A program made the translations under genes and the position numbers. Below the pieces are notes generated by a model. The model worked only from the letters and a program-made list of their open reading frames with translations, made no database searches and was not told the origin of the DNA. Positions 1 through 10,469 of a stretch of DNA of 64,000 nucleotides are shown in pieces (the first letter of the stretch is position 1; the number at the start of each line of letters is the position of its first letter). The DNA comes from Corythucha ciliata (Eukaryota; Arthropoda; Insecta; Hemiptera; Tingidae): assembly GCA_038030265.1 (NCBI GenBank), contig CM075937.1, positions 43,752,198 to 43,816,197 of the forward strand, read 5' to 3'.

Positions 1-160
1 TAGAATGGCCACTATGCACCGTGAATCAGCGATTTTTTTCTCATTTTTAGCCTGGAAGTTGCATCGAGAGACCACGAATCACCGCTTTTTCGCAGTTATA
101 GCCACGAATGGTTAGCGATTTTTTCAATTTTTTTGCCGCGTCAGCAAATTGCGATCAGCA
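1..160 (+). repeat. Family A degenerate tandem array (left edge)
   Basis: Imperfect repeats of about 30-35 bp that read roughly TCAATTTTTAGCC then GCGAATGGTTAGCGATTTTT. The same family recurs at 5740-6205, 9740-9960, 14960-16235, 39950-40900, 54600-55790 and 58800-59130. It probably continues left of the window. Confidence 0.7.
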
Positions 161-174
161 CTTTACTGGACTTA

Positions 175-463
175 TGGTGGATTTCACCACCGAGAGTTAG
201 GTTGGAGTTTCCCAACTCGAACCTTGTTTGCATAAATTGTGACGCATTTTTTTTTTCTTCGACTCTGAGGCTCGTATGCTAAGTCGCTTCTCGAAATTTC
301 CTCGACTCTAACCTTCCTCGCAAACTGTAGAATCACATGTTATTTTATAATTTTTCCAGTTTGTGAGGGAGCATTGAGGTTGAAGAAAATTCGAGGAACG
401 ACTTGGCATACGGGCCTGAGTTAACCTAACTCAAACCTTAACCCTCGGTGGTAAAATCCACCA
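175..463. mobile_element. Nested foldback element (about 290 bp) with a 145-bp MITE core
   Basis: The outer arms are inverted copies: 175-208 (TGGTGGATTTCACCACCGAG...) matches the reverse complement of 423-463. Inside, about 268-423 is a second palindrome beginning GGCTCGTATGCTAAGTCG, with arms of about 60 bp. The inner unit recurs in reverse orientation at 20208-20354 without the outer arms, so the inner unit is a separate mobile unit or the outer arms were lost there. No coding sequence is visible. Confidence 0.75.
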
Positions 464-479
464 TTAAGGATCTAACGAA

Positions 480-1070
480 ACTGCTGGGAACACGGTGTAT
501 TTCCTCTTTTTAGCCGAGAATTTGAGCCACCAGAATCGCGCTTTCACGTGCAATGTTATATTCTCCAGGTCAGAGAGACCGAAATTCGTAGAAAGGAGCC
601 AAGACGCAGTCCAACCACGCCCCACGCCCGACCTTTTCACATACCTACATCCACAGATAACCTAAAAATAAGCGTTTTTCCGTATTCGGGGGCCCCGTCT
701 GATATGATAGAGTCCCCGGAGTGATACTCCTCCTCACCGCTACCTCGGTACCCTACTGCGTCGGGTCTGAAGTCAAAGGTCGTATTCAGACCTTTTCGGG
801 CTGCTTGAAGTCGATAAAATCTGCTAAACCTAACTTCAACGAGAAACGCTAATTTTTGGAGATTTTATGGGGGGAGCGTCGGTACTAGTGCCCCTTCGTT
901 CGTATACTTGTAGCTCTGAAGGGGGGGGGATCTATCCCCCTGTACCTACTCCCCTGCTTACAGGACGTGAATAGCCCAGTTCGGCTATTTTAAGGGCGCG
1001 CAAGTCGATATAGCCGACTTAGACAATTTACATGGGACGAATCGTCAGTATAGTCAAGTTTATTGTGCGA
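480..1070. other. Upstream flank without a recognised gene
   Basis: Mixed-composition sequence with a G9 run near 921. No open frame or transposon signature could be supported. Confidence 0.5.
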
Positions 1071-1074
1071 ACGG

Positions 1075-1290
1075 TTAGTTTATAGCCATTTCTAAAGGTG
1101 CGAATGGTCATTTTTGGCAATTATTTGATCGCGAATGGCCGGTTTTCCAATTTTTAGCGCACAGATTGTCAGTTTAAACATTTTCTCCGGCGGGAAATAA
1201 TGGTTTAGCCATGTTAAGGCACGAATTCAGTTTGACCATTTTTCGAACGTGAATTAGGTACCAGTTTGCGAAAATGCCGTTTTCAATAAG
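1075..1290 (+). repeat. Mixed family A/C degenerate array
   Basis: Recurring GCGAATGGYCRTTTT-like units spaced about 30-40 bp apart. They are intermediate between family A (TTTTAGCC) and family C (GCGAATGGTCA). This is one of the places where the two families look related. Confidence 0.55.
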
Positions 1291-1690
1291 GAGAAATTTA
1301 AGTGAAAATTCGATAATTTTTCCTCAGCTTCGCGACTGGGACGGCACCGCTTCCCCCAACCAGACAATGATTAAAGGGCGCATTCGTTCCAAGCCCAACA
1401 CCATTCTTTAGCTCACAGAAATGGAACCTGAATTAGAACACGAAAATACCAACATTTATCACGCGGTAATTGTTATGATCACGTTGGGTGGATTGAGGGG
1501 AATGGGAGGGGTGGCTTTGCTCATTGTGATGATGAAATATGGTCATTTTAAGGTTTCAGTTTCTTATTTCCCTTTCTTTGTTTTCCAATTTTACAGCTGA
1601 GTGCCGACACTTTTAGTTTTCCCTATTGAGCTCGTTATTTTCTTTAACGAGACAATGACCTTTGAAGTGTTTTACTAGACCGTTTCCTTC

Positions 1691-1692
<2 letters not shown>

Positions 1693-1721
<29 letters not shown>

Positions 1722-1731
1722 CAAAACATCC
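1693..1731. repeat. Poly(T) run, 39 bases
   Basis: An uninterrupted T homopolymer about 350 bp upstream of the signal-peptide exon. It could be the poly(A) tail of a lost minus-strand retrocopy or a slippage product; nothing beside it identifies a parent element. Confidence 0.9.
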
Positions 1732-1984
1732 AAGCAAAAGAGGAGGATTCCGCCTCCCCATAAAAAAAGAATAACCTCTTCCTGGAAACGAGGCGGTGAT
1801 CACAAACTCCTCGGAAACTGTTTAGCGGACATGCAATCGTTTATAATTATATTGTAGGTCATTGCGGGGAGGATTAAGCATAGAAAGAACAAGAAAGAAG
1901 GGCGAAGCGAAGCTCGGAATTTTACAGGTTGGATGAATGGATTGATTGTACTGTGGGAAGGGAGAACGCTTCCAGTAAAGGAGC

Positions 1985-2083
1985 AGAAGTCTGAGGTGGA
2001 GAAGAAGAAGGAGAAGGAAAACAAAGTTAGTCGAGTCGTCGCTTTCCTAACTGTAACTACTCGGAACGGTCTCTCTCAGAACC
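1985..2083 (+). promoter_or_regulatory. Putative 5' UTR / promoter-proximal region of the secreted-protein gene
   Basis: A purine-rich tract (about 1992-2025, GAGAAGAAGAAGGAGAAGG) is followed by TTAGTCG at 2027-2033, which resembles an arthropod initiator (TCAGTY), about 55 bp before the ATG at 2084. No TATA box is seen at the matching distance. The transcription start is inferred only from these motifs. Confidence 0.3.
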
Positions 2084-2168
2084 ATGACTTTCACGAAGTT
2101 TAGCGTCGCGATTATTTTAATGCTGACCGCGTCTTTGATCGCTGCTCGTGGACTACCGGCAAAATCAG
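2084..2168 (+). CDS. Secreted protein gene, exon 1 (signal peptide)
   Basis: The ATG at 2084 opens 28 codons plus one base, ending at CAG|GTTAGT (exon end 2168); without splicing the frame stops at the next codon (TAG). The peptide begins MTFTKFSVAIILMLTASLIA: a short polar n-region with one Lys, a 15-residue hydrophobic core, then AARGLPAKS. This is a textbook secretory signal peptide with probable cleavage near the AARG segment. The leftover G (phase 1) joins AT at the start of the exon at 46253 to give Asp, and the frame stays open there and into the exon at 62440. I do not recognise the family. A neuropeptide-like precursor or a secreted (for example salivary) protein built of small exons would both fit. 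The start is the only in-frame ATG upstream of the hydrophobic core. Confidence 0.75.
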
Positions 2169-2399
2169 GTTAGTAATTCAAAAATTTTTGGTTGACTTTT
2201 TTTTTTCAAATTTCATATTTTTTAAAATTGTTATTGACGTTACCGGTGTTCTTTAGTTTGAATCAAATTCGCACGCTTATCGAAAAAGTTGAAGTCACGC
2301 TAATTGCAGCAACCCCTGACCTTCACTTTTGCTATTGTCAGTTTAAAAAAAAACAAATGTTCTTTGGAAATAGGGAGGGGGGGATTTTGTTGTAATAAC

Positions 2400-5260
2400 A
2401 CTTGTGAATATCACAAAAAATTGTGGAGAATTAACTCCCGGTATCAATGGTTTATCGAGAAAAAATTAAGTGCGAGACACTAATGCGTTAATAAGACACG
2501 GGGACGGGTGCGAGGATCGCTCAGTAAAAAGAAAGACTTAGGCACTTTCTTCGATCAAATAGTGTATTGGAAGCATTGAGGGCCGATTTAATTAGAATAA
2601 AAGTGGAATCCTATAAAAATCTGATAGTGAGTTTGACTGACTTTTTTATTCTATTGAGGAACAGAGATTATCCTACGTCGCGTCGTCTTGCGATTTATGG
2701 CACGCGATGCCACAGGCCAGGCACTTCGACCTTATAATGTTTTCCTTTTATCGTCTTGCGACATCCGATAATTTCTATATTAAATCCAACTCTTTATTTC
2801 AAATGTCAAGATCTTTCCGGTACAATTAAGTGTAAACAATAATGGACATAAAACGAGAAAAAAAAACAACAAAAGACACGGCATGTTATCGGTATTGATC
2901 GTGCACTCTTTATGTATACCCATTGCCGTATAATGTTAAGTCGTAAAATAAAAATGTTGAGCCTATAAAAGACTTCTCACGGTTCGAACATTATCAGATT
3001 TACAAGTGTCGATAGAATGGAGCATGCAATGCGACGAATGGCCCTCAATAATAAATCGCGAATAATCGGTTCTACCTCCCCCCTGCCCAACCCACCACCA
3101 AGAGTTCATCTCGTGTCCCAGACAGACGAGGAAATAGATTCACTCCCCAAGATCCAGTGTAGACAAAAATTGGCGATCATTACGAAGGTGTTAATTTTTG
3201 GCGATGTTAAAAACACAGTCACCCAGCAGCCAACTTGTTCAAGTGGCCAATAACGTTCGTGGATTTTAGCCGACTTTGCCCCTTTAGAATGCAATTTTGA
3301 ACACACAATCTGATATTAAAATCGCGTTAGTGCTTTTACTCCCAACTGCTATCGAGTGATTAAGTAGCTACAGCCTTGAAATTTACTTAGCTCGTTAATT
3401 TCGTATAAACTAACAGGAAAACATTAAAACGTACCTATAATTATTTAATTAACCTTTGCTTTAGGTCAAACAATTTTTATTTTGATTGTAATTCCGAAAT
3501 TTTTAAGTGGCATACATTAAAATATCCATGAATTTTGTACGCAATTGAGAGACTGGAGCTTTTATAAAGCCGATTTTGACTTCGCCGTTCACCATACGTT
3601 CAAGCCATAGATTCAAGTTTATTTATTTTCAGTTACCATCAGTTGTAAGAGAAACTGAAACACTCAACTGTCGGACTACCCTTCCAAGGCCTTATAAGAC
3701 TGCTGTGTATATAGAAAAGAGGTTCAAAAATTTGTTATGCGGTTCTTGTTCTAGCAATGTGGAGGTCAAAGGCCAACCTGTGTGCACCTACCCTCCTATA
3801 AGAAGTAATAACGCGCACTTTCCCCGTTTAGGAACCCTTCCTATGTTCCAAACTAGTATTTTTTGAACGAGAAGCGATGAGGTTGATAGGTAGGGGGGGG
3901 TATCTTCTTCGAAGTATTATGTAAATGCGCTAATAATGTTTTCTACTTTCGCCAATCACGTCCCAACGCTCAATAACAATAATAATAATAAAAAGCATGA
4001 GATGTAATTCGATATTTTGGTGAAGGCATAGGCATACTTTCTTCTCTATCACTCTTCTTTTTTTCGAAGCGATCAACGAAGTGCTCTATCCTGGTGGGGG
4101 TGGGGAGTCAAAAAACTTATCGGTCCTCATTTTTTCACCCGTCTTTCGACAAAGACAGATTTGATGATCCCAATTGACGAAACCCAAAAAGTTAATCGTA
4201 TTTTGCTCGTTGATGGCCAAATATGGTGGGCGGCGACACAGTAGCGAAAAATTACGAATTTCTAATTCGTAACATCAAATGTAAAGACATTCATCGTATA
4301 GGAATTAAAGCTGTTTCCAATCGCAGGCGAGTCAGAAACGAAGCTTTAAAACGATGTGTCTCTTGTGAAATGATAGAAAACCGATGAAATCGTATTGTGT
4401 CACAGTCCTGTCGTCGTGAATAAAAAAAAAAATCGTGTAGTGAGGCGACTAGATGGGGGCGCCGGGAGGTGGGGTGAAGTACATGAAGAATACAAACAAA
4501 AACCATTTTTTTAAAAAAGACGAGGATGCAACTAGGAAATGAGTATTCAACAGTAATGTCCAATGATGCTCCCACAAGACCTCTCCATCATCAAACTTAA
4601 AACTCGATGGTTGTTATGTCTTCACACCTGGTACAGAACGGGGGTTGGGAGGGGGTGTTCTTAGAAGACGAGTGCCATCACTTCAAGAGTGTACATGTTC
4701 CCTTTTTTTCATACAAGAAATGAACGCTTGTGTTACGTAAAATAACGTGAAAAAAATGGGTTCGTCAAGTTCTCACCTGTTCTTCATTCGCACGTATTTC
4801 TCATAAACTCAGTATAATCAAAAGAATCACTGAACCGGGAAGATCTTTTTTTTTAAGCCCCTGGTGTGAAATAAAGCAGAATTCCATTGCGGGGGGGGGG
4901 GGGTTGCACAAGATAACAGGCGTCTGCCTCGAAATGGTCACGCGTGTCATGCCCCAATGCGACGATTTTCATTCTACCCGACCAGGGGATTAAAACACTG
5001 TGGGTGCACAGCAGTTTTTGTGGCGGGTTATTCAATTCCAGCCCATGGATTTGAATTCGATTTGGCAACTTTCGGGGATAATTTGTACCGTTTGGCTAGC
5101 CCAGGTGCATCCCAAAACCAGTTGATCAAGCAGACTATGAGACTCAATATTATGTCCCGTACCAGGAAGGAGCTGGTCAACAACAGCTGCAGCATCGGAA
5201 GCCGGACCCCTTCAACGGCTCGTTTGATTCAATAAAGAACGACAAAAATGTGGGGGGACC
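2400..5260. other. Intron sequence, no gene recognised
   Basis: AT-rich sequence with short unrelated open frames, an ATA-type microsatellite near 3978, and a G13 run at 4891-4903. Apart from the promoter-like pair at 2964-3000, nothing could be assigned. Confidence 0.5.
2964..3000 (+). promoter_or_regulatory. Promoter-like TATA box plus initiator
   Basis: TATAAAAG at 2964-2971 is followed by TTATCAGATT at 2991-3000. The A of TCA at 2996 lies 32 bp after the first T of the TATA box, the usual spacing in arthropod core promoters. A 78-codon open frame starts at 3017 but resembles nothing I know. It could be an alternative promoter, a transposon promoter or chance. Confidence 0.25.
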
Positions 5261-5263
5261 CAC

Positions 5264-5723
5264 CAAACAATCACGAAAAACTGCACCGAAGGTGCGGTCC
5301 AATCCCCGTTTCTACCTCAGACCTTCAGCTACCTGAGCAACTCTCCTGCATTAGCCCGGCAATTGAGCCGAGTACGGAGCCGATGGACCGCCCCTCACCG
5401 GGATCAGAGATGCCACAAGAGAACTCGGCCGTGGCGCCTATAGCCACAACATCCCCAATCCCTGTTTCGCCCTCATGGTTCTCATCAGTCCTGGTGAGCC
5501 CGGTCCTCCCTGACTCGGTTTTCTAGGTCGGGTGGAGCGCCGGGGGCGAGGATCGTAGTGCAGTGGCACCTCTGTTCCTGGTAAGGTTGCAGTCCATCAG
5601 CTCCGTACTCAAACTGCCGGGCTGATGAGACCAGGACCGAGAAGCTCAGCTAGCTGAAGGTCTGAGGTAGAAACGGAGACTGGACGGCACTTTCGGTGCA
5701 GTTTTTCGCTCGTTTGATCGTTG
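5264..5723. mobile_element. Foldback element, about 460 bp, long imperfect inverted arms
   Basis: The left arm (from about 5268: ACGAAAAACTGCACCGAAGG...) matches the reverse complement of the right arm (to about 5720), including TTTCTACCTCAGACCTTCAG and GAGTACGGAGCYGATGGACYG. The arms are about 130 bp with mismatches, separated by a GC-richer middle. An open frame at 5248-5526 lies within the arm and is not evidence of a gene. Confidence 0.7.
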
Positions 5724-5739
5724 AACTTCCTGTGTCAAG

Positions 5740-6205
5740 ATACGCGGCTCCGTCTAATTTTAACGCTAATTTTTTTGCCAACTGGGCGATTCTTATGGCC
5801 ATTTTTTCCGATCCCGGCCAAAACACCTCTACAAGGGGACTTGGGCGCCAAAAATAGAACGTCTTGCCTCGGTTTTGGACTGTTATTAACGACTTATGTG
5901 AGTAACCTATCGAGGTCTGTGTTTACTGTTATTACTTTTTATAGAGAAAGCTTAGCCTATGGGCAAGTCGAAAAACGGGCAAGAGAAAAAGCGCTAATAA
6001 CCAATTTCCGCAAGTTCCGCAAGCGGCTAAAATCGAGAGCACGAACATGGATAAAAGTTCAGAAAAGCGCTGATATTATTTGTAACATTTCCTAGAGCGT
6101 GGTTTCAGGATGCAACTTCCAGACCAACATCGGTAATTCGCGATTTATGGAGGCATAAATCTTAGGTGATTTGGGTAAATTTTAGACATTTTTACGGCTA
6201 AAATT
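5740..6205 (-). repeat. Family A array, decayed, at the LINE 5' junction
   Basis: Units such as AAAAAGCGCTAAT and CGGCTAAAAT recur. The LINE coding frame begins abruptly after the TTTACGGCTAAAATTTAG unit near 6195-6209, so the retrotransposon seems to have inserted into this array. A 124-codon open frame at 5721-6095 is made of repeat units. Confidence 0.55.
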
Positions 6206-6212
6206 TAGTAGA

Positions 6213-9148
6213 TTAAGGCACTCAAAGATAACTCGGGAAATTCGGTTCCAGCGTATATTATTAGCAACACCAACAGCAAGGTCCTGGATGACCCGAAGGA
6301 TATTACGAACGAGTATGCGCAACACTATGCATCAACAACATCTATGTACAACTATTCACACGAAGTTCGTCATAACCTGGACCAGCAGTGTAACCGATAC
6401 ATTCCCTTTGAAGCCGACGAACAGCACGATTACAACATTCCTTTCACATATGTACCTAGTGAGTTACGGCGGGCCATCGACGCTCTCCCTCATAAAAAAT
6501 CTCCTGGAATTGACGACGTACCGAATGAATTATTGACGAAGCTAACAAAACCAAACGAGGAAAAATTACTAAAGCTATTTAATAATATTTGGTCAGAGGG
6601 GTAGTACCCAAGTTCTTGGAAACAGGCAATTATAATACCTGTTCTGATACCAGGGAAAGATCCTCAGACTGTTTCCAGCTATCGCCCAGTGTCTTTGACG
6701 TGCTGTATCGGAAAGCTATTTGAGAGTCTCGTACAATATAGATTAACTAGGGTACTTGAAAGGGAAAAATTGTTGAATGAATACCAGACAGGTTTCAGGA
6801 CCGGGTTCTCAACTACCGTTCAGCTGGTGTATCTAGAACAATTCGTTCAAGACGCATTTTTGCATAAAGAACATGTAACTGCAGTGTTCTTTGACATTAA
6901 GAACGCCTTTGATAAGGCTTATCGTAATAGTGTGCTGAAGCAGTTAAATGAGTGGAAATTTCAAGGCAACCTTCGACGAGTAGTCCAAAGTTTCCTGGAG
7001 GGCCGTAGCTTTGTATTAAGAGTTGGTAGTTGTTACTCGACTAGGCACCAGCAGAAAACTGGAATACCGCAAGGGTCAGTACTTAGTGTAACAGCATTCC
7101 TGATAGCTGTAAATCAGTTGAACAAAAACCTACCCAGGCAAGTGTATTCATCAATCTATGCGGACGATTTAGCCATATTCTTCAAGCACTCTCAAGATTC
7201 CATAAATGCTGGAATTTTGCAGGTAGCTATAGACCAGCTAGTCGAAAACGCTGCCTACAGTGGACTCGCATTTTCAGAAGAGAAGACAGTTGCGGTTCAT
7301 TTTTGCAGGCTCAGAGCCTCACATAGTCCCCCTTCCTTGTTTTTGCAGAGGAGTGGAATCCAATTCGTGGAAGAACATAAATTTTTAGGACTGCATTTCG
7401 AAAAACAGCTCAGGTGGAAGAAACATATAAATGAGACGGCCATCAGGTGTCATAAATCGTTGAAATTACTGAAAGTTATTTCCAGCCATAAGTGGGGAGC
7501 CGATAGAGGCTGGCTGTTGAGGATATTTGATAGCCTTATTAAGGCAAAGATTGATTACGGTGCTATAGTCTACGGTTCGGCGAGGAAATCCTGGTTGATT
7601 ACCCTGGACCGAATATATAACTTAGGGCTTGAGAGTTGCAGTTGGAGCGTTCCGTACAACTCCCATCTATGACATATTTGTAATCTCCTCGAATTTACCT
7701 CCTGGTTATCAGCGAAGACTTAGTAATTTAAAATATGCTCTAAGGATGAAAAGATACCCAGAACATTTCGTACATCAAACAACCTTTGACAACCCTACAG
7801 TGGAACAGTTTTCACAACAAATTACACGAACTAGGCCATATTACGTGAGACTAAATGAAGCAATCACAGAGCTTCAACTACAGCTACCTCTAGTGCTGGA
7901 AAAAGATAATGGGATTTATCCGTGGCTATTTGATGAAGTTAAGTTAGATCTAACCCTGCAAGTGATTAAAAAAAAGTCTCAGCCCCCGAGTGCCAGCGTA
8001 TCACTGTTTAAAAATGCAATGGAAAAGTACCAGGATTACGTATGCATCTATACAGATGGTTCGAAAAAAGACAACGGTGTGGGCTTTGCATGCTATACAT
8101 ATCTACACAGGTACATTACTCTAGTGCTCTACCCCTCTATTCATCAGTTTATACAGCTGAGCTATACGGAATCCACCACGCTCTAAATGTGTGCATTAAT
8201 AAACCTTTCAATAAATTTTTAATTATAAGTGATTCGCTCAGCTCCCTAGAGGCTTTGAAGACAAATTTACATCGGACGACCTGGTCATCAAAGTATTTCA
8301 TAAATTGAAATATCTGAATGACCAAGGTAAAAATGTAAGGTTTATGTGGGGCCCGTGCCACGTCGGCATACATGGGAACGAACAAGCCGATCGTCTTGCT
8401 GGGGAAGGGGCAGAAACAAGAAATGATGAAAGGATTTTGAAAGTTAGGTTAGATGACGGAAATTGGCGGGTTAAGAATATTGTTTGGGAGCGTTGACAAG
8501 AACAATGGAGCAGTACAAATTCACAACTGCGAGAAATAATGCCAAACTTGAGAGTAAAGCAGACCACAGATCACCTGGACCGGAACGAGTCCATCAAAAT
8601 AGCTCGACTCCAAACTGGACATAGCAGGCTAACGCATGACTATCACCTGACTGACCGTAGACGACTTGTCAGCATTGTGCACTCTCACGCTACAAAACAT
8701 TGTTATAGAGTGTACTACCTACCAAGAACAGAGAAGAATCTGCTTCGGGGACCCGGTGCCTACCTATAAAGAATTATTAAGTAAGACTGATAATCATCAA
8801 AAAATACTAGGATTTTTTAGAAAAGTAGACATACTAAAAATGATTTAAAACTAAGAACAAACATAAGGGAGAAATTGTGATACAAAAAACCGTGATATTT
8901 AACATTTTGTGATATTTACCTGTGATAGATTTCTAGTCGAAAAATTGTAGAGCAACTTCCGAACATCTGTGATAAACAAAATACAAAAAAAAAATTACTT
9001 TATGCAAGGAATAAATAGAATATACATACTAAATAGATAATTTAAATAGAACTAGCAAGGCTAATAAATTGATAATTAAAATAATGAACTTACCTTAGGA
9101 AAACAGGGCTAATAACCATAGTAGTTGATGCCCTTCAAAAAAAAAAAA
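6213..9148 (+). mobile_element. 5'-truncated non-LTR retrotransposon (I/R1/Jockey-like group)
   Basis: About 2.9 kb. The homologous frame begins around 6213-6236, in the linker before the reverse transcriptase, so the endonuclease half is missing, as is usual after incomplete reverse transcription. The element carries RT, RNase H and a C-terminal cysteine region. Its 3' UTR runs from 8849 to a GGGCTAATAACCATAGTAGTTGATGCCC-type end followed by A12 at 9137-9148. An RNase H domain and that 3' terminus fit the I/Nimb/R1 group better than RTE; the exact clade cannot be fixed by eye. Several copies of a GTGATA motif occur in the 3' UTR (about 8877-8970). Confidence 0.85.
6221..8848 (+). pseudogene. 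LINE ORF2: reverse transcriptase + RNase H, broken
   Basis: Reading starts ...NSVPAYIISNTNSKVLDDP and continues in one frame to 7630 apart from a TAG at 6602-6604. RT motifs seen: YRPVSLTCCIGKLFE (near 6680), FFDIKNAFDKAYRNSV, TGIPQGSVLSVTAFLI, the catalytic YADDLAIF (near 7160), and KFLGLHFEKQLRWKKHI in the thumb. A one-base insertion at about 7631 shifts the frame. RNase H begins YVCIYTDGSKKDNGVGFA (near 8038) and runs through TAELYGIHHAL and ISDSLSSLEAL to WGPCHVGIHGNEQADRLAGE (near 8350), crossing two more frameshifts (between about 8095 and 8150, and near 8275). A TGA at about 8494 and another frame change precede the C-terminal LQTGHSRLTH...IVIECTTYQEQRR region, which ends at 8848. The active-site aspartates are present but the copy cannot make a full protein. 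Confidence 0.85.
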
Positions 9149-9179
9149 TAACTCTAATAATAAATGAAATAAGCCAAAA

Positions 9180-9480
9180 GTCTGTTCCGCCCAAAATTGT
9201 ACCGTGCGGATTGTCGATTCTTTCATAACCAATATCGCGGATTTTGCTCCTCCAAACCCAAATTCCACGATTTTTTGCCATTTCAAACCCCAATTTTGCG
9301 TATTCCGTGGTCTCAGATCTTTCTAGAATAAATGTCGCGTAGTTCACAATTATGTGACTCTTTCAAAATGAAAATTCACGGATTTGGCCCATTCAAAAAC
9401 AATAATTCCATCGTTTAGGGTCTTTCAAATCACAGTTTCACGGATTTTCATTCTTTTCAATGCGTTGAGTCCCCTGCATT
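9180..9480 (+). repeat. Family B tandem array
   Basis: Imperfect units of about 31 bp such as ATATCGCGGATTTTGCTCCT followed by CAAACCCAAATTCCACG. Starts just after the LINE poly(A). Confidence 0.65.
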
Positions 9481-9739
9481 CTGAGACTGTCGTGTCAGAA
9501 ACGCCAAATCAGCCGTGGACGTGCTTTTGGCAATGAAGATACCCAATAATCGGTGTACTCCGTACCAACTCACATTTTGCTTTCCCCGTCAAGTCAAGCT
9601 CAAAATTCCGTCAAAATATATTCCGTTCCGTTAAAAAAAAAGTCGACTAATAAGTAATAATCAGTAGCGTGTCTTATGGCAGTGGCGAGAGGGACAGACA
9701 GACGGGCCCCTCTTCCCAGGAGGATACTAAAAGCTCGAA

Positions 9740-9960
9740 ATTTGGAAAATAGGGATTTGTAGCTATGATGTTCATGAATTTAGGAAGACAATTTTGAAAA
9801 AATGCGCTAATTCGAGGCTAAAATTCAAACAAAATTTGCAAATTTGCTGTTTCTGGTGCCTCTTTTCCGGCAGAAGTGTAGAAAAACGCACTCACAAGTT
9901 TGCGGCTAAAATTGACAAAAAGTGGTAATCACTCACTCGTGGCTAAAATGACGGGGAAAG
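9740..9960 (-). repeat. Family A tandem array
   Basis: Reverse-orientation units: AAAAAATGCGCTAATTCGAG then GCTAAAATTCAAAC, repeated with drift. Confidence 0.65.
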
Positions 9961-10096
9961 AAACTAACCCTCAAAAAAAAAGAAAAGTATCTGGAGGCAA
10001 CATAAGTGACTAAAGATATTCAATAATTCAATCAGTGAAAAAACTTCCTTATTTTGTAAGCTTTCCATCAACGATGTGTAAAGGTTTACACTTACA

Positions 10097-10468
10097 GTAT
10101 TTTTCCGTTGAGATATAAGTAAAAAACTCAAAGAATCCCATGAAGCATTTTTTCAGTACCATTATAACCGAAGGAACTATTGTTTTATTATTTTATTTAT
10201 TTTTTAACTTAATTATTATTCTTTTTCAACTTAATTATTATATGATTCGTGAACTCATATGAGTGGCGGTGGGGGATCTCTTTCGGAGGGGAGGGGAGCT
10301 TAAATTATTGGCGAAGAAGATGAAAGATGAATAATTGAGTCACAAATAAAATAAATGAAGAAAAAAATGTCTCCTTGTGTAATAAAATATTGTCGAAGAA
10401 ATGCATGAATTCCACGATTCCTGGCTGGATTTTTCAAGTTTATTGCTTATATCTCAACGGAAAAATAC
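10097..10468. mobile_element. MITE-like element with 23-bp perfect terminal inverted repeats
   Basis: 10097-10119 (GTATTTTTCCGTTGAGATAT...) is the exact reverse complement of 10446-10468, and similarity continues inward as AAAAAACTC/CAATAAACTTG. It has a 372-bp AT-rich interior without coding sequence and no clear target duplication. Confidence 0.6.
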
Positions 10469-10469
10469 G

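Noticed and set aside
3620..3650. Possible 12-bp phase 1-1 microexon after TTTATTTATTTTCAG
   Set aside because: The donor (TT|GTAAGA) is poor and such a short segment cannot be told from chance.
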